Source of the DNA: an uncultured Clostridium sp.
Lineage (GTDB): Bacteria; Bacillota; Clostridia; TANB77; CAG-508
Assembly (NCBI GenBank): GCA_947088765.1
Contig: CAMUHU010000003.1
Location: forward strand, 1-55,034
Length of the DNA stretch: 55,034 nucleotides
Direction of reading: 5' to 3'
Part shown: positions 1 through 8,366 of the stretch, in pieces
Position numbering within the stretch: position 1 is the first letter of the stretch
Layout: each line of letters opens with the position of its first letter
The notes under the pieces: generated by a model
The model's input: only the letters and a program-made list of their open reading frames with translations
Database searches by the model: none
Told to the model about the DNA's origin: nothing
Program-made: the position numbers and the translations under genes

Positions 1-71
1 GGATAACTTATGCAGCGGAACAAAGTGACGCTGTAAACAATAAAAAAGCCGTTAATGTGAATAAATATGAT

Positions 72-137
72 GTAGGGGCACGGTGCACCGTGCCCAATAG
101 ATATGGTGACAAATTAAATAGGGTGCAGTGCCCCTAC
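72..137. repeat. Facing pair of GTAGGGGC-type palindromes
   Basis: Positions 72-95 hold GTAGGGGC followed by a self-complementary CACGGTGCACCGTG-type core ending in GCCC. Positions 121-137 hold a shorter inverted partner ending in GCCCCTAC. The outer ends are therefore inverted repeats, the same arrangement as at 26686-26830 and 29405-29506. It lies in the purF leader. Function is unknown; it looks like a miniature palindromic repeat. Confidence 0.7.
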
Positions 138-174
138 AAATTCCATAAATATCAAATTAAAAAGGAGAACAATC

Positions 175-1596
175 ATGTTCAACAAATTAAAAGAAGAATG
201 TGGAGTATATGGAATATACTCAAAGCACTCATATGAAAACTTAGCAGAAATAATAAGTGCAGGGCTATCATCTTTACAACATAGGGGAGAAGAAAGCTGT
301 GGAATAGCAATAAACAAAGACGGAATAATCTCTTATCATAAAGACTTAGGATTAGTATCTAAAGTATTTCCAGAACATGTTCTAAAAGACTTACCAACAG
401 GAAAAATGGGAATAGGACATGTAAGATATTCAACCACAGGAGAAGCAAGAAAAGCAAATGCACAACCAATGGTAATAAGACATAAAAAAGGAAATCTAGC
501 CATAGCACATAATGGAAATATATTTAATGCATATGAACTAAGGCAAGAACTAGAAGAAAACGGAGCAATATTTACGACAACAACAGATACAGAAGTTATC
601 AGTTATATAATAGTACAAGAAAGACTAAAATCAAATTCAATAGAAGAAGCACTAGAAAGAGCAATGAAAAGATTTAAAGGTTCATACTCATTACTAATAA
701 TGACATCAAAAAAATTAATAGTAGCAAGAGACCCCCAAGGATTTAAGCCACTTTGCATAGGGCAAAATGAAGATGAATATGTATTTGCATCAGAAAGCTG
801 TGCATTAGACTTAACAGGAGCAGAATTTGTAAGAGATGTAAATCCAGGAGAAATAGTAGTTGTAACAAATAATGAAATAAAATCAATTCAAACAAATATT
901 GATGCACCAAAAGGATTATGTTCATTTGAATATATATACTTTGCGAGACCAGACTCAATAATAGATGGAATAAGTGTACATAAATTTAGAGAAGATGCAG
1001 GAAGAATGTTAGCAAGGCAAAAACCAGTTGAAGCAGATATAGTAGCAGGGGTACCAGACTCAGGATTAGATGCTGCTCTAGGATATTCAAAAGAATCAGG
1101 AATACACTATGATATGGCATTTACAAAAAGTAAATATATAGGAAGAACATTTATACAAAACACACAAGGAGCAAGGCAAAAATTAGTAGGAATGAAACTA
1201 AATCCATTAAAATCTGTTGTAAAAGACAAAAAAATAGTATTAATAGACGACTCAATAGTAAGAGGAACTACAATAACAAGAATAATAACAAGATTAAGAG
1301 AAGCAGGAGCAAAAGAAGTACATCTAAGAATTGCTGCACCAGCATTTGTAGATGTATGTTACTTTGGAACAGATATAGACAATAAAGAAAAACTTATAGC
1401 ATATAATAAAACAGTAGAAGAAATAAAACAAGAAGTAGGAGCTAATTCATTAGAATACTTAAGTTTAGAAAGCTTAAAAGAAATAACAAAGAACTGTAAT
1501 ATAAAAGATTTATGCACAGGATGTTTCACTGGAAAATACCCGATAGAAGTACCAAAAGAAATTCAGAAAGATAGATTTGAAGCAATTAAATTTTAA
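175..1596 (+). CDS. purF: Amidophosphoribosyltransferase (glutamine PRPP amidotransferase)
   Basis: Catalyses the first committed step of purine synthesis, PRPP plus glutamine to phosphoribosylamine, in the cytosol. The 473 residues begin with an eight-residue propeptide before Cys9 (ECGVYGI), the expected N-terminal nucleophile of the class II glutaminase domain. A type I PRPP-binding motif (LIDDSIVRGTT) lies near residues 356-366. Cys249, Cys395, Cys447 and Cys450 (LCTGC) match the [4Fe-4S] ligand pattern of the B. subtilis-type enzyme. The start has an AAGGAG box at good spacing. No other pur gene is adjacent, so it appears monocistronic, and a strong hairpin follows the stop. Identification is secure. 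Confidence 0.97.
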   Translation: MFNKLKEECGVYGIYSKHSYENLAEIISAGLSSLQHRGEESCGIAINKDGIISYHKDLGLVSKVFPEHVLKDLPTGKMGIGHVRYSTTGEARKANAQPMVIRHKKGNLAIAHNGNIFNAYELRQELEENGAIFTTTTDTEVISYIIVQERLKSNSIEEALERAMKRFKGSYSLLIMTSKKLIVARDPQGFKPLCIGQNEDEYVFASESCALDLTGAEFVRDVNPGEIVVVTNNEIKSIQTNIDAPKGLCSFEYIYFARPDSIIDGISVHKFREDAGRMLARQKPVEADIVAGVPDSGLDAALGYSKESGIHYDMAFTKSKYIGRTFIQNTQGARQKLVGMKLNPLKSVVKDKKIVLIDDSIVRGTTITRIITRLREAGAKEVHLRIAAPAFVDVCYFGTDIDNKEKLIAYNKTVEEIKQEVGANSLEYLSLESLKEITKNCNIKDLCTGCFTGKYPIEVPKEIQKDRFEAIKF

Positions 1597-1604
1597 AAAA
1601 CAGG

Positions 1605-1629
1605 CGAGCCACCTCAATGAGGTGGCTCG
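1605..1629. terminator. Intergenic terminator hairpin between convergent genes
   Basis: A 12-bp perfect stem (CGAGCCACCTCA with its complement) has a tiny loop. On the minus strand it is followed by a run of T, so it suits the 1644-2012 gene best. On the plus strand it directly follows purF and may also act there. Confidence 0.75.
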
Positions 1630-1643
1630 TCACTTTGGCTTAC

Positions 1644-2012
1644 CTAGCAAATTGGATTCCCAAGATCTCTGCATTTTTTGGCAAATTCCGAACCCGCTAT
1701 CTTGTCAATGACTTTAAAGAGTTCTTCTTTATGATCTTTGATTTCTGTGATGGTGTTTGTCAGAGTTTTTGGGACGGCAGGAAAAGCAATTCCTGATTTA
1801 ATATTGTCTGTGGCATCCATCGCCAAACTCCACATCCTTTCAGGGATGAAGGGTTCATCAAACTTATACGGCGAAACATGTTTAGCGATTTCAGCCATAT
1901 ACTCGACAAAGTCAAGCATTACATCTGATACCTCTACATTAAGTTTCCGCACATTGCGGAGCTTTTCAGCAGCGTTTTTCAATGTAGGGTTAATAGATAC
2001 GTTTTTTTTCAT
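1644..2012 (-). CDS. Hypothetical protein, atypical composition
   Basis: A 122-residue soluble protein with no signal peptide, membrane segment or motif that I recognise. The start has a GAGGGA box. The gene is visibly richer in G+C than its neighbours and uses codons rare elsewhere in the window (CGC, CTC, GTG, and one in-frame CGG at residue 22), which suggests recent transfer. It is convergent with purF and shares the terminator at 1605-1629. The CGG codon is read here without a frame change, since a +1 shift would meet a TAG within five codons. Function cannot be assigned. Confidence 0.6.
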   Translation of the reverse strand: MKKNVSINPTLKNAAEKLRNVRKLNVEVSDVMLDFVEYMAEIAKHVSPYKFDEPFIPERMWSLAMDATDNIKSGIAFPAVPKTLTNTITEIKDHKEELFKVIDKIAGSEFAKKCRDLGNPIC

Positions 2013-2119
2013 AGTAAATCCCTCGCTTTCAAAGTTTTTTTAAACAATAGCTTTTCTCGAAGCTAATGTAAAAATTATACAATGTTTTTTTGCAAAAGTC
2101 AAATTATTATGTAAAATAG

Positions 2120-2229
2120 TTGTCTCATTTAAATAAATGTCGAATATAATATTATATGGGCATAAGTTTTAAGAATGCCTATGGTAAATACCAAAATAAA
2201 CTTGGCATTTAATCATCATATGCCCAATA
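2120..2229 (+). promoter_or_regulatory. Structured leader of the ABC operon, with possible promoter
   Basis: A TATAAT at 2145-2150 is preceded by TTGTCT at 2120-2125 with a long 19-nt spacer, so the promoter is weak as drawn. The leader then folds: TATGGGCATA (2155-2164) can pair with TATGCCCA (2219-2226), AATGCC (2174-2179) with GGCATT (2204-2209), and TGGTAAATACCA (2182-2193) is a self-complementary hairpin. The nested stems end just before the Shine-Dalgarno box. It could be a cis-regulatory RNA, but I match it to no known riboswitch class. Confidence 0.45.
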
Positions 2230-2246
2230 AAATATGGAGGCATTAA

Positions 2247-2879
2247 ATGAGTGAAAATATATTAAGTTTAAAAAACATAACGAAAATATATCAAGCAAAA
2301 AATGGAGAAACAAAAGCATTAGATAACATAAATTTAGATGTAAAAAAAGGGGAGTTTGTTAGCATAATAGGACCAAGTGGATGTGGAAAATCAACTCTTC
2401 TTTCTATTATTGCTGGATTAGAAGAAAGAAATACTGGAGAGGTTTACTTAGACGGAGAAGAAATAGAAGGAATATCTAGCGAAATAGGATATATGTTACA
2501 AAAAGATGGTTTATTAGAATGGAGAACGATATATAAAAATGTTATACTAGGATTAGAAATAAGAGGAATAAAAACAAAAGAAAATGAAGAATATGTAAAT
2601 AATTTATTAAAAAAATATCACTTATATGAATTCAAAGATAAATATCCAACACAGTTATCAGGAGGAATGAGACAAAGAGCAGCACTTATAAGGACACTAG
2701 CAATAAAACCAAAAATATTATTATTAGATGAAGCATTCTCAGCACTAGATTATCAAACAAGAATAATGGTAACAAAAGACGTATACAGTATTTTAAGACA
2801 AGAAGGAATAACAGCATTAATCGTAACACATGATATATCAGAAGGGAGATTCCAAAATAGACACTATGGAAATGTTTGA
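2247..2879 (+). CDS. ABC transporter ATPase, 5' part, interrupted by mobile element
   Basis: ATP-binding subunit of a nitrate/sulfonate/taurine-type (SsuB/TauB-like) uptake transporter. Walker A GPSGCGKST is at residues 42-50, the signature LSGGMRQR at 137-144, the Walker B region LLLDEAFSALD near 158-168, and the H-loop VTHD near 192-195. From residue 199 the sequence (GRFQNRHYGNV) is no longer ABC-like and stops at 210. The missing C-terminal 59 residues are encoded at 8367-8543, beyond the inserted element. Joining 2842 to 8369 restores one 256-residue ORF. As it stands the ATPase lacks its C-terminal part and is probably inactive unless the element excises. The start has a GGAGG box. Confidence 0.93.
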   Translation: MSENILSLKNITKIYQAKNGETKALDNINLDVKKGEFVSIIGPSGCGKSTLLSIIAGLEERNTGEVYLDGEEIEGISSEIGYMLQKDGLLEWRTIYKNVILGLEIRGIKTKENEEYVNNLLKKYHLYEFKDKYPTQLSGGMRQRAALIRTLAIKPKILLLDEAFSALDYQTRIMVTKDVYSILRQEGITALIVTHDISEGRFQNRHYGNV

Positions 2880-2931
2880 TAAAAAATTTGAATTCAAAAT
2901 ATGGGAGAATACTAAAATTTATAGAGTTAAT

Positions 2932-2954
2932 GTAGGGGCGCCCTTTGGGCGTCC
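2932..2954. repeat. GTAGGGGC-type palindrome
   Basis: A single copy of the dispersed palindrome family: GTAGGGGCGCCC, a TTT loop, then GGGCGTCC. It lies just inside the left end of the integrated element, upstream of the HEPN gene. Confidence 0.6.
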
Positions 2955-3111
2955 GTTTATAAAAAGATACTCAAGAAATATCTCTACAGTTTTCAGTCTT
3001 TTTTATTCCAATCTTGTAATATTTTTTGAAATTACCCACAGGTAAAAAATTTATTATTGTAAATAACAAAAATCTGTAGTATACTATATCTAGTAAAGGA
3101 GAGAATATAAA

Positions 3112-3552
3112 TTGAATAATTTAGAAAAGTATGAATATTGGATGCAATATGCAAATTATGATTTAGAGACAGCAGAAGCAATGCTAAAATCAAAAAGATA
3201 TGTATATGTAGCATTTACTTGCCAACAAGCAATTGAAAAAGCAGTAAAAGCGTTACATGTATTATATACAGGAAATGAAGCACCTAAATCTCACAATATA
3301 TTATATGTATTTGAGTTGATATTTAATAATGAAGAATACTGTAACAATATAAGTGATGAGCATTTTGAGAAAGATAAAGAAAAATATAAAACACTTTTTA
3401 CAACATTACATTCCTATTATATTGCAGAACGATATACTGATTATAAGAGGCAAGTAAGTGAATCATTAAGAGAAGAAAATAGTAAAGAATTATTGGATAA
3501 AACAAAGGAGGTATTTAAATGGTTAGAATCTCTAAAACAATATTGGAATTAA
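3112..3552 (+). CDS. HEPN-domain protein (toxin partner of MNT)
   Basis: A 146-residue HEPN-domain protein, recognised by the N-terminal pattern YDLETAEAML...FTCQQAIEKAVKALHVL, typical of small HEPN proteins paired with minimal nucleotidyltransferases. Such proteins are often RNases or tRNA-targeting toxins. The canonical RX4-6H motif is not obvious; the nearest segment is AERYTDYK near residue 105. The start is TTG with an AAAGGAG box at suitable distance. The ORF overlaps the downstream nucleotidyltransferase by 34 nt, indicating translational coupling. It is the first cargo gene of the integrated element. Confidence 0.82.
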   Translation: MNNLEKYEYWMQYANYDLETAEAMLKSKRYVYVAFTCQQAIEKAVKALHVLYTGNEAPKSHNILYVFELIFNNEEYCNNISDEHFEKDKEKYKTLFTTLHSYYIAERYTDYKRQVSESLREENSKELLDKTKEVFKWLESLKQYWN

Positions 3553-3842
3553 TAAATAAATATATAGAAGAATTATCAAAAGATATACTTATTGATAAAG
3601 TGATATTATTTGGTTCTTATGCAAAAGGAACTAATAATGAAGAAAGTGATATAGATATAGCTATATTTTCAAAAGATTTTAAAGAAGAAACAAAAATAGA
3701 AAATATGTCATTTTTATTAATAAAAACATCAGGTTTAGGAATTGATTTGCAACCACAAGCATTTACATTAGAAGACTATGAGAATCCAGAAGGAGTAGTT
3801 AAAGAAATATTAAATACAGGAATAGAACTAAAGGTAGCATAA
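3519..3842 (+). CDS. MNT-type nucleotidyltransferase (antitoxin partner of HEPN)
   Basis: A 107-residue minimal nucleotidyltransferase with the pol-beta core GSYAKGTNNEESDIDIAIF, i.e. the GS-x10-D-x-D pattern of MntA-type antitoxins. Studied family members modify the cognate HEPN toxin with AMP to silence it. The start ATG has an AAAGGAGG box inside the 3' end of the HEPN gene. The pair sits alone at the left end of the integrated element and may serve stabilisation or phage defence. The biochemical role here is inferred from the family. Confidence 0.85.
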   Translation: MVRISKTILELINKYIEELSKDILIDKVILFGSYAKGTNNEESDIDIAIFSKDFKEETKIENMSFLLIKTSGLGIDLQPQAFTLEDYENPEGVVKEILNTGIELKVA

Positions 3843-4008
3843 AAATGCAATACATTAATCTGTCTATATTTTTTTCCTTCAGATTATTTTTAAGTTCAGA
3901 TAAATAATATAGAGTATTGACAGACTAGATTTTAGTATTCTATATAGTAGATCATGACTCTGGAACCCTATGAGGTACAGAGTTATTTTATGGTTAGGAG
4001 AAATTTTA

Positions 4009-4863
4009 ATGAATAATTATAATGAGAAAGTAAAACTAAATTATACAAATGATAACAATTCAATTATATTTAATACTGCGAGGAAAAAGGCCTTTAACAG
4101 TTTGAATAATACATTAGTACAGTTATATGGTAAAAATAATGTAAGTGAAAAAGATTTTAAAGAGTTATGGCAAAAAAATTTAATTAAAGAAAAGGATATA
4201 ATTGCAGATGGATGGTATAATCCACCTCCTAAAGGAATGTCTATATTATTTGGGAATAGGGTATCATTTGATTCTTTAAGAAATACATATAATTGGGCAA
4301 ATGATACAATAATTAATTGGAATGAGAATTTATTATATGCATATTGTTCTCCAGTAGACAGGGGATCTGGAATAATTGGTGATATAGCGATAACACTTTA
4401 TTTTGGCGATAATAAAGATATAACTAATCACATAAAAAATTGTCATGATGCAGTATTAGAAATATTTAATAAGCTAAATACTGTAGAAAGTTCGAAAGGA
4501 CTTTTTAAGCTTTCACAACAAGTTTTTCTTAAGCATAAATTAAAAAACTGTATAATTAGTAAAACAGATAATACACCATTAGATTTAGGACATACTTTTC
4601 CAAGATTAAATATTCCAACACTAAATAATGAATTGACTGAAAATGAAAAGCAAGAAATAAGTAAGTCAAGAAAATTTATTAACGAGAATACGGATTGGAA
4701 GTTTACAGAAGGAATACAGTTTACTATAGAACCACAATTGATTTCTACAGAAAATTATAATTTACCTCAGATTTCACAACATTACCTAATTCAAAAAACA
4801 AAGGATAGTTTTATTATATGTAATGATATAGATTTATTACTAGAAAAGTATAAATTAATATAA
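4009..4863 (+). CDS. M24 (pita-bread) metallopeptidase-like protein
   Basis: About 284 residues. Segments resemble the M24 aminopeptidase fold in order: a GDIAITLYFG strand in place of the first metal-ligand region, LGHTFPRL in place of the metal-binding histidine region, and GIQFTIEPQL with the conserved glutamate. The amino-terminal half (PPPKGMSILFG) is less familiar. An ATG at 3970 is in frame, but the ATG at 4009 has a proper TTAGGAGA box, so I use 4009. It could be a divergent peptidase or a non-catalytic homologue. It is cargo of the integrated element and is followed by a terminator hairpin. Confidence 0.6.
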   Translation: MNNYNEKVKLNYTNDNNSIIFNTARKKAFNSLNNTLVQLYGKNNVSEKDFKELWQKNLIKEKDIIADGWYNPPPKGMSILFGNRVSFDSLRNTYNWANDTIINWNENLLYAYCSPVDRGSGIIGDIAITLYFGDNKDITNHIKNCHDAVLEIFNKLNTVESSKGLFKLSQQVFLKHKLKNCIISKTDNTPLDLGHTFPRLNIPTLNNELTENEKQEISKSRKFINENTDWKFTEGIQFTIEPQLISTENYNLPQISQHYLIQKTKDSFIICNDIDLLLEKYKLI

Positions 4864-4896
4864 TTAACAAATACCTCTAGCTAGGGAGAATAAAAT

Positions 4897-4928
4897 AAAG
4901 GATACAGCCAAAAGAAGCCGTATCCTTT
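4897..4928 (+). terminator. Terminator after the M24-like gene
   Basis: Nine-base arms AAAGGATAC and GTATCCTTT enclose a 14-nt loop; a short T run closes the structure. A second longer AT-rich hairpin (AATACAATCA with TGATTGTATT) follows at about 4930-4967. Confidence 0.65.
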
Positions 4929-5011
4929 TAATACAATCATAACATTCTAATTATGATTTGATTGTATTAATAGTATATTAATATAGACTAAAAATTATTC
5001 ATAAAAGTATT

Positions 5012-5035
5012 AAAGAGCCATTCTAGGCTCTTTTT
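5012..5035 (+). terminator. Rho-independent terminator
   Basis: AAAGAGCC pairs with GGCTCTTT around a six-base loop, followed by TTTTT. It lies between the plus-strand M24-like gene and the minus-strand MazF pseudogene. Confidence 0.75.
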
Positions 5036-5116
5036 ATTTAAAAAATTATTACAATTGCTGTATTCTAACAACAATTTTATTGTAATTTAATTATAGCATG
5101 AAATGTATTAATTTGT

Positions 5117-5694
5117 CTATAATTTTTCTGATATTTTTTTTCTCAAATTTTCAAAGGTCGTTGTATTAGTAATTTGTTTTAGTTCTGTTAATTGATTTTT
5201 TAACTTTGAGATATATAAATCTTTATCTTTCAATTGCCTTTCAAACTGTTTATAATAATCAATTAAATCTAAAGTTGCTGATAATTCAATATCTATATTT
5301 TTCATTTCCTCTTTACTTAATGTCGTTATATATGAACCAAGTCTTGCTTTACTTACACACATGACATTTGAAACATTTGCATAACCATCTAAAATTATAT
5401 TTTCGCTTTCATCATTTCTTGTATGTATTGGAACAATGCATGATATATTTTTATTTGTAGAGATATAGGGACAACAATTACATTTGCAGATCTAGAATTT
5501 CTAGTATTATTTTGAACAATTATACAAGGTCTTTCCTTTTGTATTTCTGAGCCAATGCCAATACCAAAATTGCAACTATAAACTTCACACCTTCTGACTA
5601 CTCTTTTAGTCGCATTAATAGAATTTGAATCTAAATATATTTTAGTTTTAATCCAATCTAATAAATTTTGTATTCTTGATAATTCTATTTGCAT
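5117..5694 (-). pseudogene. MazF/PemK-family toxin, frameshifted
   Basis: The upstream segment (5694 down to about 5460) encodes VRRCEVYSCNFGIGIGSE, then ERPCIIVQNN and NVIVVPIS, the classic MazF/PemK endoribonuclease start. The frame is then lost. In the adjacent frame the protein continues as STNKNISCIVPIHTRN...SKARLGSYITTLSKEEM to 5117, again MazF-like with a coiled-coil tail. One missing base near 5462 (PIS|STNK) explains both halves. No in-frame CGG is involved, so this is ordinary decay. No separate antitoxin is seen; the divergent XRE gene may have been its partner. The GAGG box precedes the start at 5694. Confidence 0.78.
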
Positions 5695-5807
5695 AGGTAA
5701 TCCTCCTTAATAAAATCATTACTTAAACTTAACTTATTATAAAACATTTGTTTCTAATAGTCAATAGTTATTTTTATAAAAAAATTATTATAAGCTCAGC
5801 TAACAAC

Positions 5808-5836
5808 TTGACAAATTATGTTAATCAAAGTAAAAT
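5808..5836 (+). promoter_or_regulatory. Sigma-A-type promoter of the XRE regulator
   Basis: TTGACA (5808-5813), 17 nt, TAAAAT (5831-5836). It overlaps the first possible ATG of the downstream ORF (5818), which argues that translation starts at 5884 instead. Confidence 0.7.
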
Positions 5837-5883
5837 ATAATAGTTATAATATAAATTGTTATATTGCGAAAGGAGATATTGTG

Positions 5884-6270
5884 ATGGAAACTAATAGTTT
5901 AGGTAGTAAAATAAGAGAGGCACGGATAGCAAAGAAATTATCACAGAGAGATTTAGCTAAATTATGTGATATGACACAAACACATATACATAGGATTGAA
6001 AACGACACAAATAAACCATATCTAAGAACATTAGCTAAAATTGCGAGAGAACTTGAATTAGATCTTAGAGAATTAACAACAGGATTAGGTTACTATGAAG
6101 AAGATATAAAAGCTGAAATAATTAAAGGTAGCTCAATTTTAGACAAATTTTCGAGGTTAAATTCAGGAGATGCTATATTGGTAGAGGAACTTATTAGCAA
6201 GGTTGCCACAATATCAGAAAAAGAGAAAGCTATAATAAGGCTTATCTTAAGTCAAGAATGTCCACCATAA
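5884..6270 (+). CDS. XRE-family transcriptional regulator
   Basis: A 128-residue protein with an N-terminal Cro/CI-type helix-turn-helix (LGSKIREARIAKKLSQRDLA, then DMTQTHIHRIEND at the recognition helix) and a helical C-terminal half. The ATG at 5884 follows AAAGGAG; an in-frame upstream ATG at 5818 lies within the promoter. It is divergent from the MazF pseudogene and probably regulates the element. Residue 14 is encoded by an in-frame CGG followed by A; a +1 shift there would hit TAG at once, so this codon must be read normally for the full protein. This is one of three exceptions to the CGG pattern described in the findings. Confidence 0.85.
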   Translation: METNSLGSKIREARIAKKLSQRDLAKLCDMTQTHIHRIENDTNKPYLRTLAKIARELELDLRELTTGLGYYEEDIKAEIIKGSSILDKFSRLNSGDAILVEELISKVATISEKEKAIIRLILSQECPP

Positions 6271-6287
6271 AAAGGTGGATATTTTTG
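6261..6287 (+). terminator. Terminator of the XRE gene
   Basis: TCCACC pairs with GGTGGA across the stop codon, followed by ATTTTTG. Confidence 0.7.
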
Positions 6288-6510
6288 ATTATATATAATT
6301 GGTTTTACACAGTACCACGCAAGGTGCATTTATTAAAAAATTAATAGTAAAAATCAAAATTAATAATCTAAAAGGCTTGCCTTTTACGTGCTTTTGAGTG
6401 TTCGTTATTAACACTTTCCTGCGTAAACATTGAGTTTACTTAGAATATTTCAAAAACAGTTCAAAATCATTTCATTGTTTTAAGGAATTAAACATTTATA
6501 ATTATAGTAT
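6288..6510. other. Non-coding stretch with several small hairpins
   Basis: No ORF is supported. Inverted repeats lie close together: AAAAGG-CTTG-CCTTTT at 6370-6385, AGTGTT...AACACT at 6397-6415, and GTAAAC...GTTTAC at 6423-6439. Such clustering in an integrative element could mark a regulatory or transfer-origin region, but nothing further supports either. Confidence 0.35.
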
Positions 6511-6539
6511 GGAAGAGAAGAAAAATTCTCTTCTTTTTT
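6511..6539 (+). terminator. Terminator-like hairpin
   Basis: GAAGAGAA and TTCTCTTC form an 8-bp stem with a six-base loop, followed by TTTTTT, just upstream of the 40-residue ORF. Confidence 0.6.
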
Positions 6540-6581
6540 GTAATCATTTTAATATATTGTACTAGGAGGAAATTTCAAAAT

Positions 6582-6704
6582 ATGGAAAATGATTTTAAGA
6601 TAAATGTTTATTTTGATGATGAAGGGGAAGAAATAGAAAAATTGCTAGCTATTTATTTGAGTAATTTATTAGATAAAAATAGCTTAATGCTTAAAACAAA
6701 TTAA
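6582..6704 (+). CDS. Small acidic protein preceding the recombinase
   Basis: A 40-residue ORF (begins MENDFKINVYFDDEGEE) with an excellent AGGAGG box upstream of its ATG. It is acidic in the first half and helical/leucine-rich in the second. It precedes the recombinase by 88 nt and may be co-transcribed with it; a recombination directionality factor is one possibility, but nothing in the sequence shows it. No homologue is recognised. Confidence 0.5.
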   Translation: MENDFKINVYFDDEGEEIEKLLAIYLSNLLDKNSLMLKTN

Positions 6705-6792
6705 AGACAGAATTCATTGACTTGTGATTTTACTAGAGTTACAATTTTTATATGAATTCAATCTTTTTTATCAAGCATGGGAAGGAGGAAGA

Positions 6793-8352
6793 ATGCTTGA
6801 AAAAATAAAGAGTTTTAAAGTAGCAATATATATAAGATTATCTAAAGAAGATATGAATAGAGGAGATAATGATAGTGAAAGTGTAAAAAATCAAAAAATA
6901 CTATTGCAAGAATATGTAAAAAGTTTAGGAAAAGGATATGAACTAATAGATACTTATATAGACCAACGGATATACTCGGAACAAACTTTGATAGACCAAA
7001 CTTTAAAAAGCTAATTAATGATATTGAACAAGATAAAATAAATATGGTGGTAACAAAAGATTTATCACGTCTAGGGCGTGATTACATAGGTACTGGAGAA
7101 TATATAGAAAAATGGTTTCCAGAAAAGAACATTAGATATGTTTCTATAAATGATGGTATAGACACTTTTGAAAATAATAATGGAAATAATGACATAGCAC
7201 CTTTCAAATCCATATTAAATGATATGTACTCTAAGGACTTATCAAAAAAGATTAGAACAGCCTTACATACTATGCAAAAACAAGGAAAATGGGTAGGAGG
7301 AAAAACGGCAATAGGATATATGAGAGATCCAGAAGATAAAAACCATTTAATAATTTGTGAGAAAGAAGCGGAAATAGTAAAAACGATTTTTAGTATGGCA
7401 AATGCTGGAAACAGTGTAGGAGCTATAAAAAATTATCTTAACGACAATAAAATACCAACAGCTAATGGACTAAGATACAATAAACCATCCTTTTGGGAAA
7501 ATAAAACAGTAAGACAAATTCTTACAAATAAGGTATATTGCCGGAACTACAGTACAAAACAAAAGAAGTAGAATTAGTTATAAAAATAGAAAACTAAGAG
7601 CAAATCCAGAAGACGAGTGGAATATTGTACAAAATACGCATGAGCCTATCATTGAAAAGAAGATTTTTGAAGCAGTACAAAAAATGGTAATAGTACAAAA
7701 ATATAATAGAAACGAAAAAAAGCATAAGTTTTTATTGGATGGACTATTGTTTTGCTATGAGTGTAAGCACAAAATAGGTGTAAGAAGTAAGAAGAATGGA
7801 TATATGTTCATGGTATGTAATAATTATCGTAGAAACTCTAAAATAGGACTCTGTACGTCACATGGTTTTAATTATTATGAATTAGAAAAAAGAATCATAC
7901 AATACATAAGGGCTCTATTTCTAGAAATAAATAGTAAGAAAATAGAAATAAATATTAAAAATAACCTAACAAAATATGACTATGAAAAAATGTTAGACAA
8001 AATAGAAAGCAATATAAATCTATTAAAAGATAATATAGATACAATACATATTGAAAAAATAAATAATCAAATAAGTAAAGAAATGTATGATAGGTTATTT
8101 AATAAATTAATGGAAGAGATAAAGCAAAAAGAAGAGGAATATAGTGAATTACAAAATAAGAAAAAAGAGAATATGCAAGATAACAGTAAAGAAATAGAAA
8201 AAATAGTTAAGGACTTTTTAAAATTAGAAAATCCAACTCCAGAACTTATGAAAATAATAATTAATAGAATAGAAATACATCAAGATAAACAAATAGACAT
8301 TATATTTAACTTTAAAAGATTAAATGAAATTATAATACAAGAAACTGTCTAA
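6793..8352 (+). CDS. Large serine recombinase (element integrase), three +1 frame changes
   Basis: Read with +1 shifts at three in-frame CGG codons (6967, 6977, 7542), this is a 518-residue large serine recombinase. Order: resolvase domain with catalytic Ser17 (YIRLSKED), the GYTGTNFDRPNF motif spanning the first two shifts, VTKDLSRLGRDYIGTGEY, then a recombinase domain (NKVYCGTTVQ at the third shift), a zinc ribbon (CYEC near residue 314, later C...C) and a coiled-coil tail. Without shifts it is four fragments with no other defect. The start at 6793 has a GGAGG box. It should catalyse integration and excision of the surrounding element. Either the shifts are used in translation or the gene is dead. 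Confidence 0.85.
6967..6979 (+). other. Two closely spaced CGG-A +1 shift sites in the recombinase
   Basis: In frame, the codons read gac caa CGG; skipping C gives gga tat act CGG; skipping C again gives gga aca aac ttt. The result is D-Q-G-Y-T-G-T-N-F, a hallmark of the family. Both skipped bases are C before GGA, and the two sites lie 10 nt apart. Confidence 0.75.
7542..7544 (+). other. Third CGG-A +1 shift site in the recombinase
   Basis: The frame reads gta tat tgc CGG; skipping C gives gga act aca gta caa, i.e. VYCGTTVQNKR, matching the conserved VYxG...QxK segment of the recombinase domain. Unshifted reading stops ten codons later. Confidence 0.75.
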
Positions 8353-8366
8353 ATTAGAATATACCA

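Noticed and set aside
1644..2012. The in-frame CGG here as a +1 shift site
   Set aside because: A shift would end at TAG within five codons, while the zero frame stays open for 122 residues. It is recorded as an exception to the pattern.
5117..5694. MazF frame change as another recoding site
   Set aside because: It requires a one-base loss, not a +1 skip, and no CGG is present at the junction.
5923..5925. The in-frame CGG in the XRE gene as a +1 shift site
   Set aside because: A shift meets TAG at the next codon, and the zero frame gives a complete helix-turn-helix. Recorded as an exception that weakens a strict unassigned-codon model.
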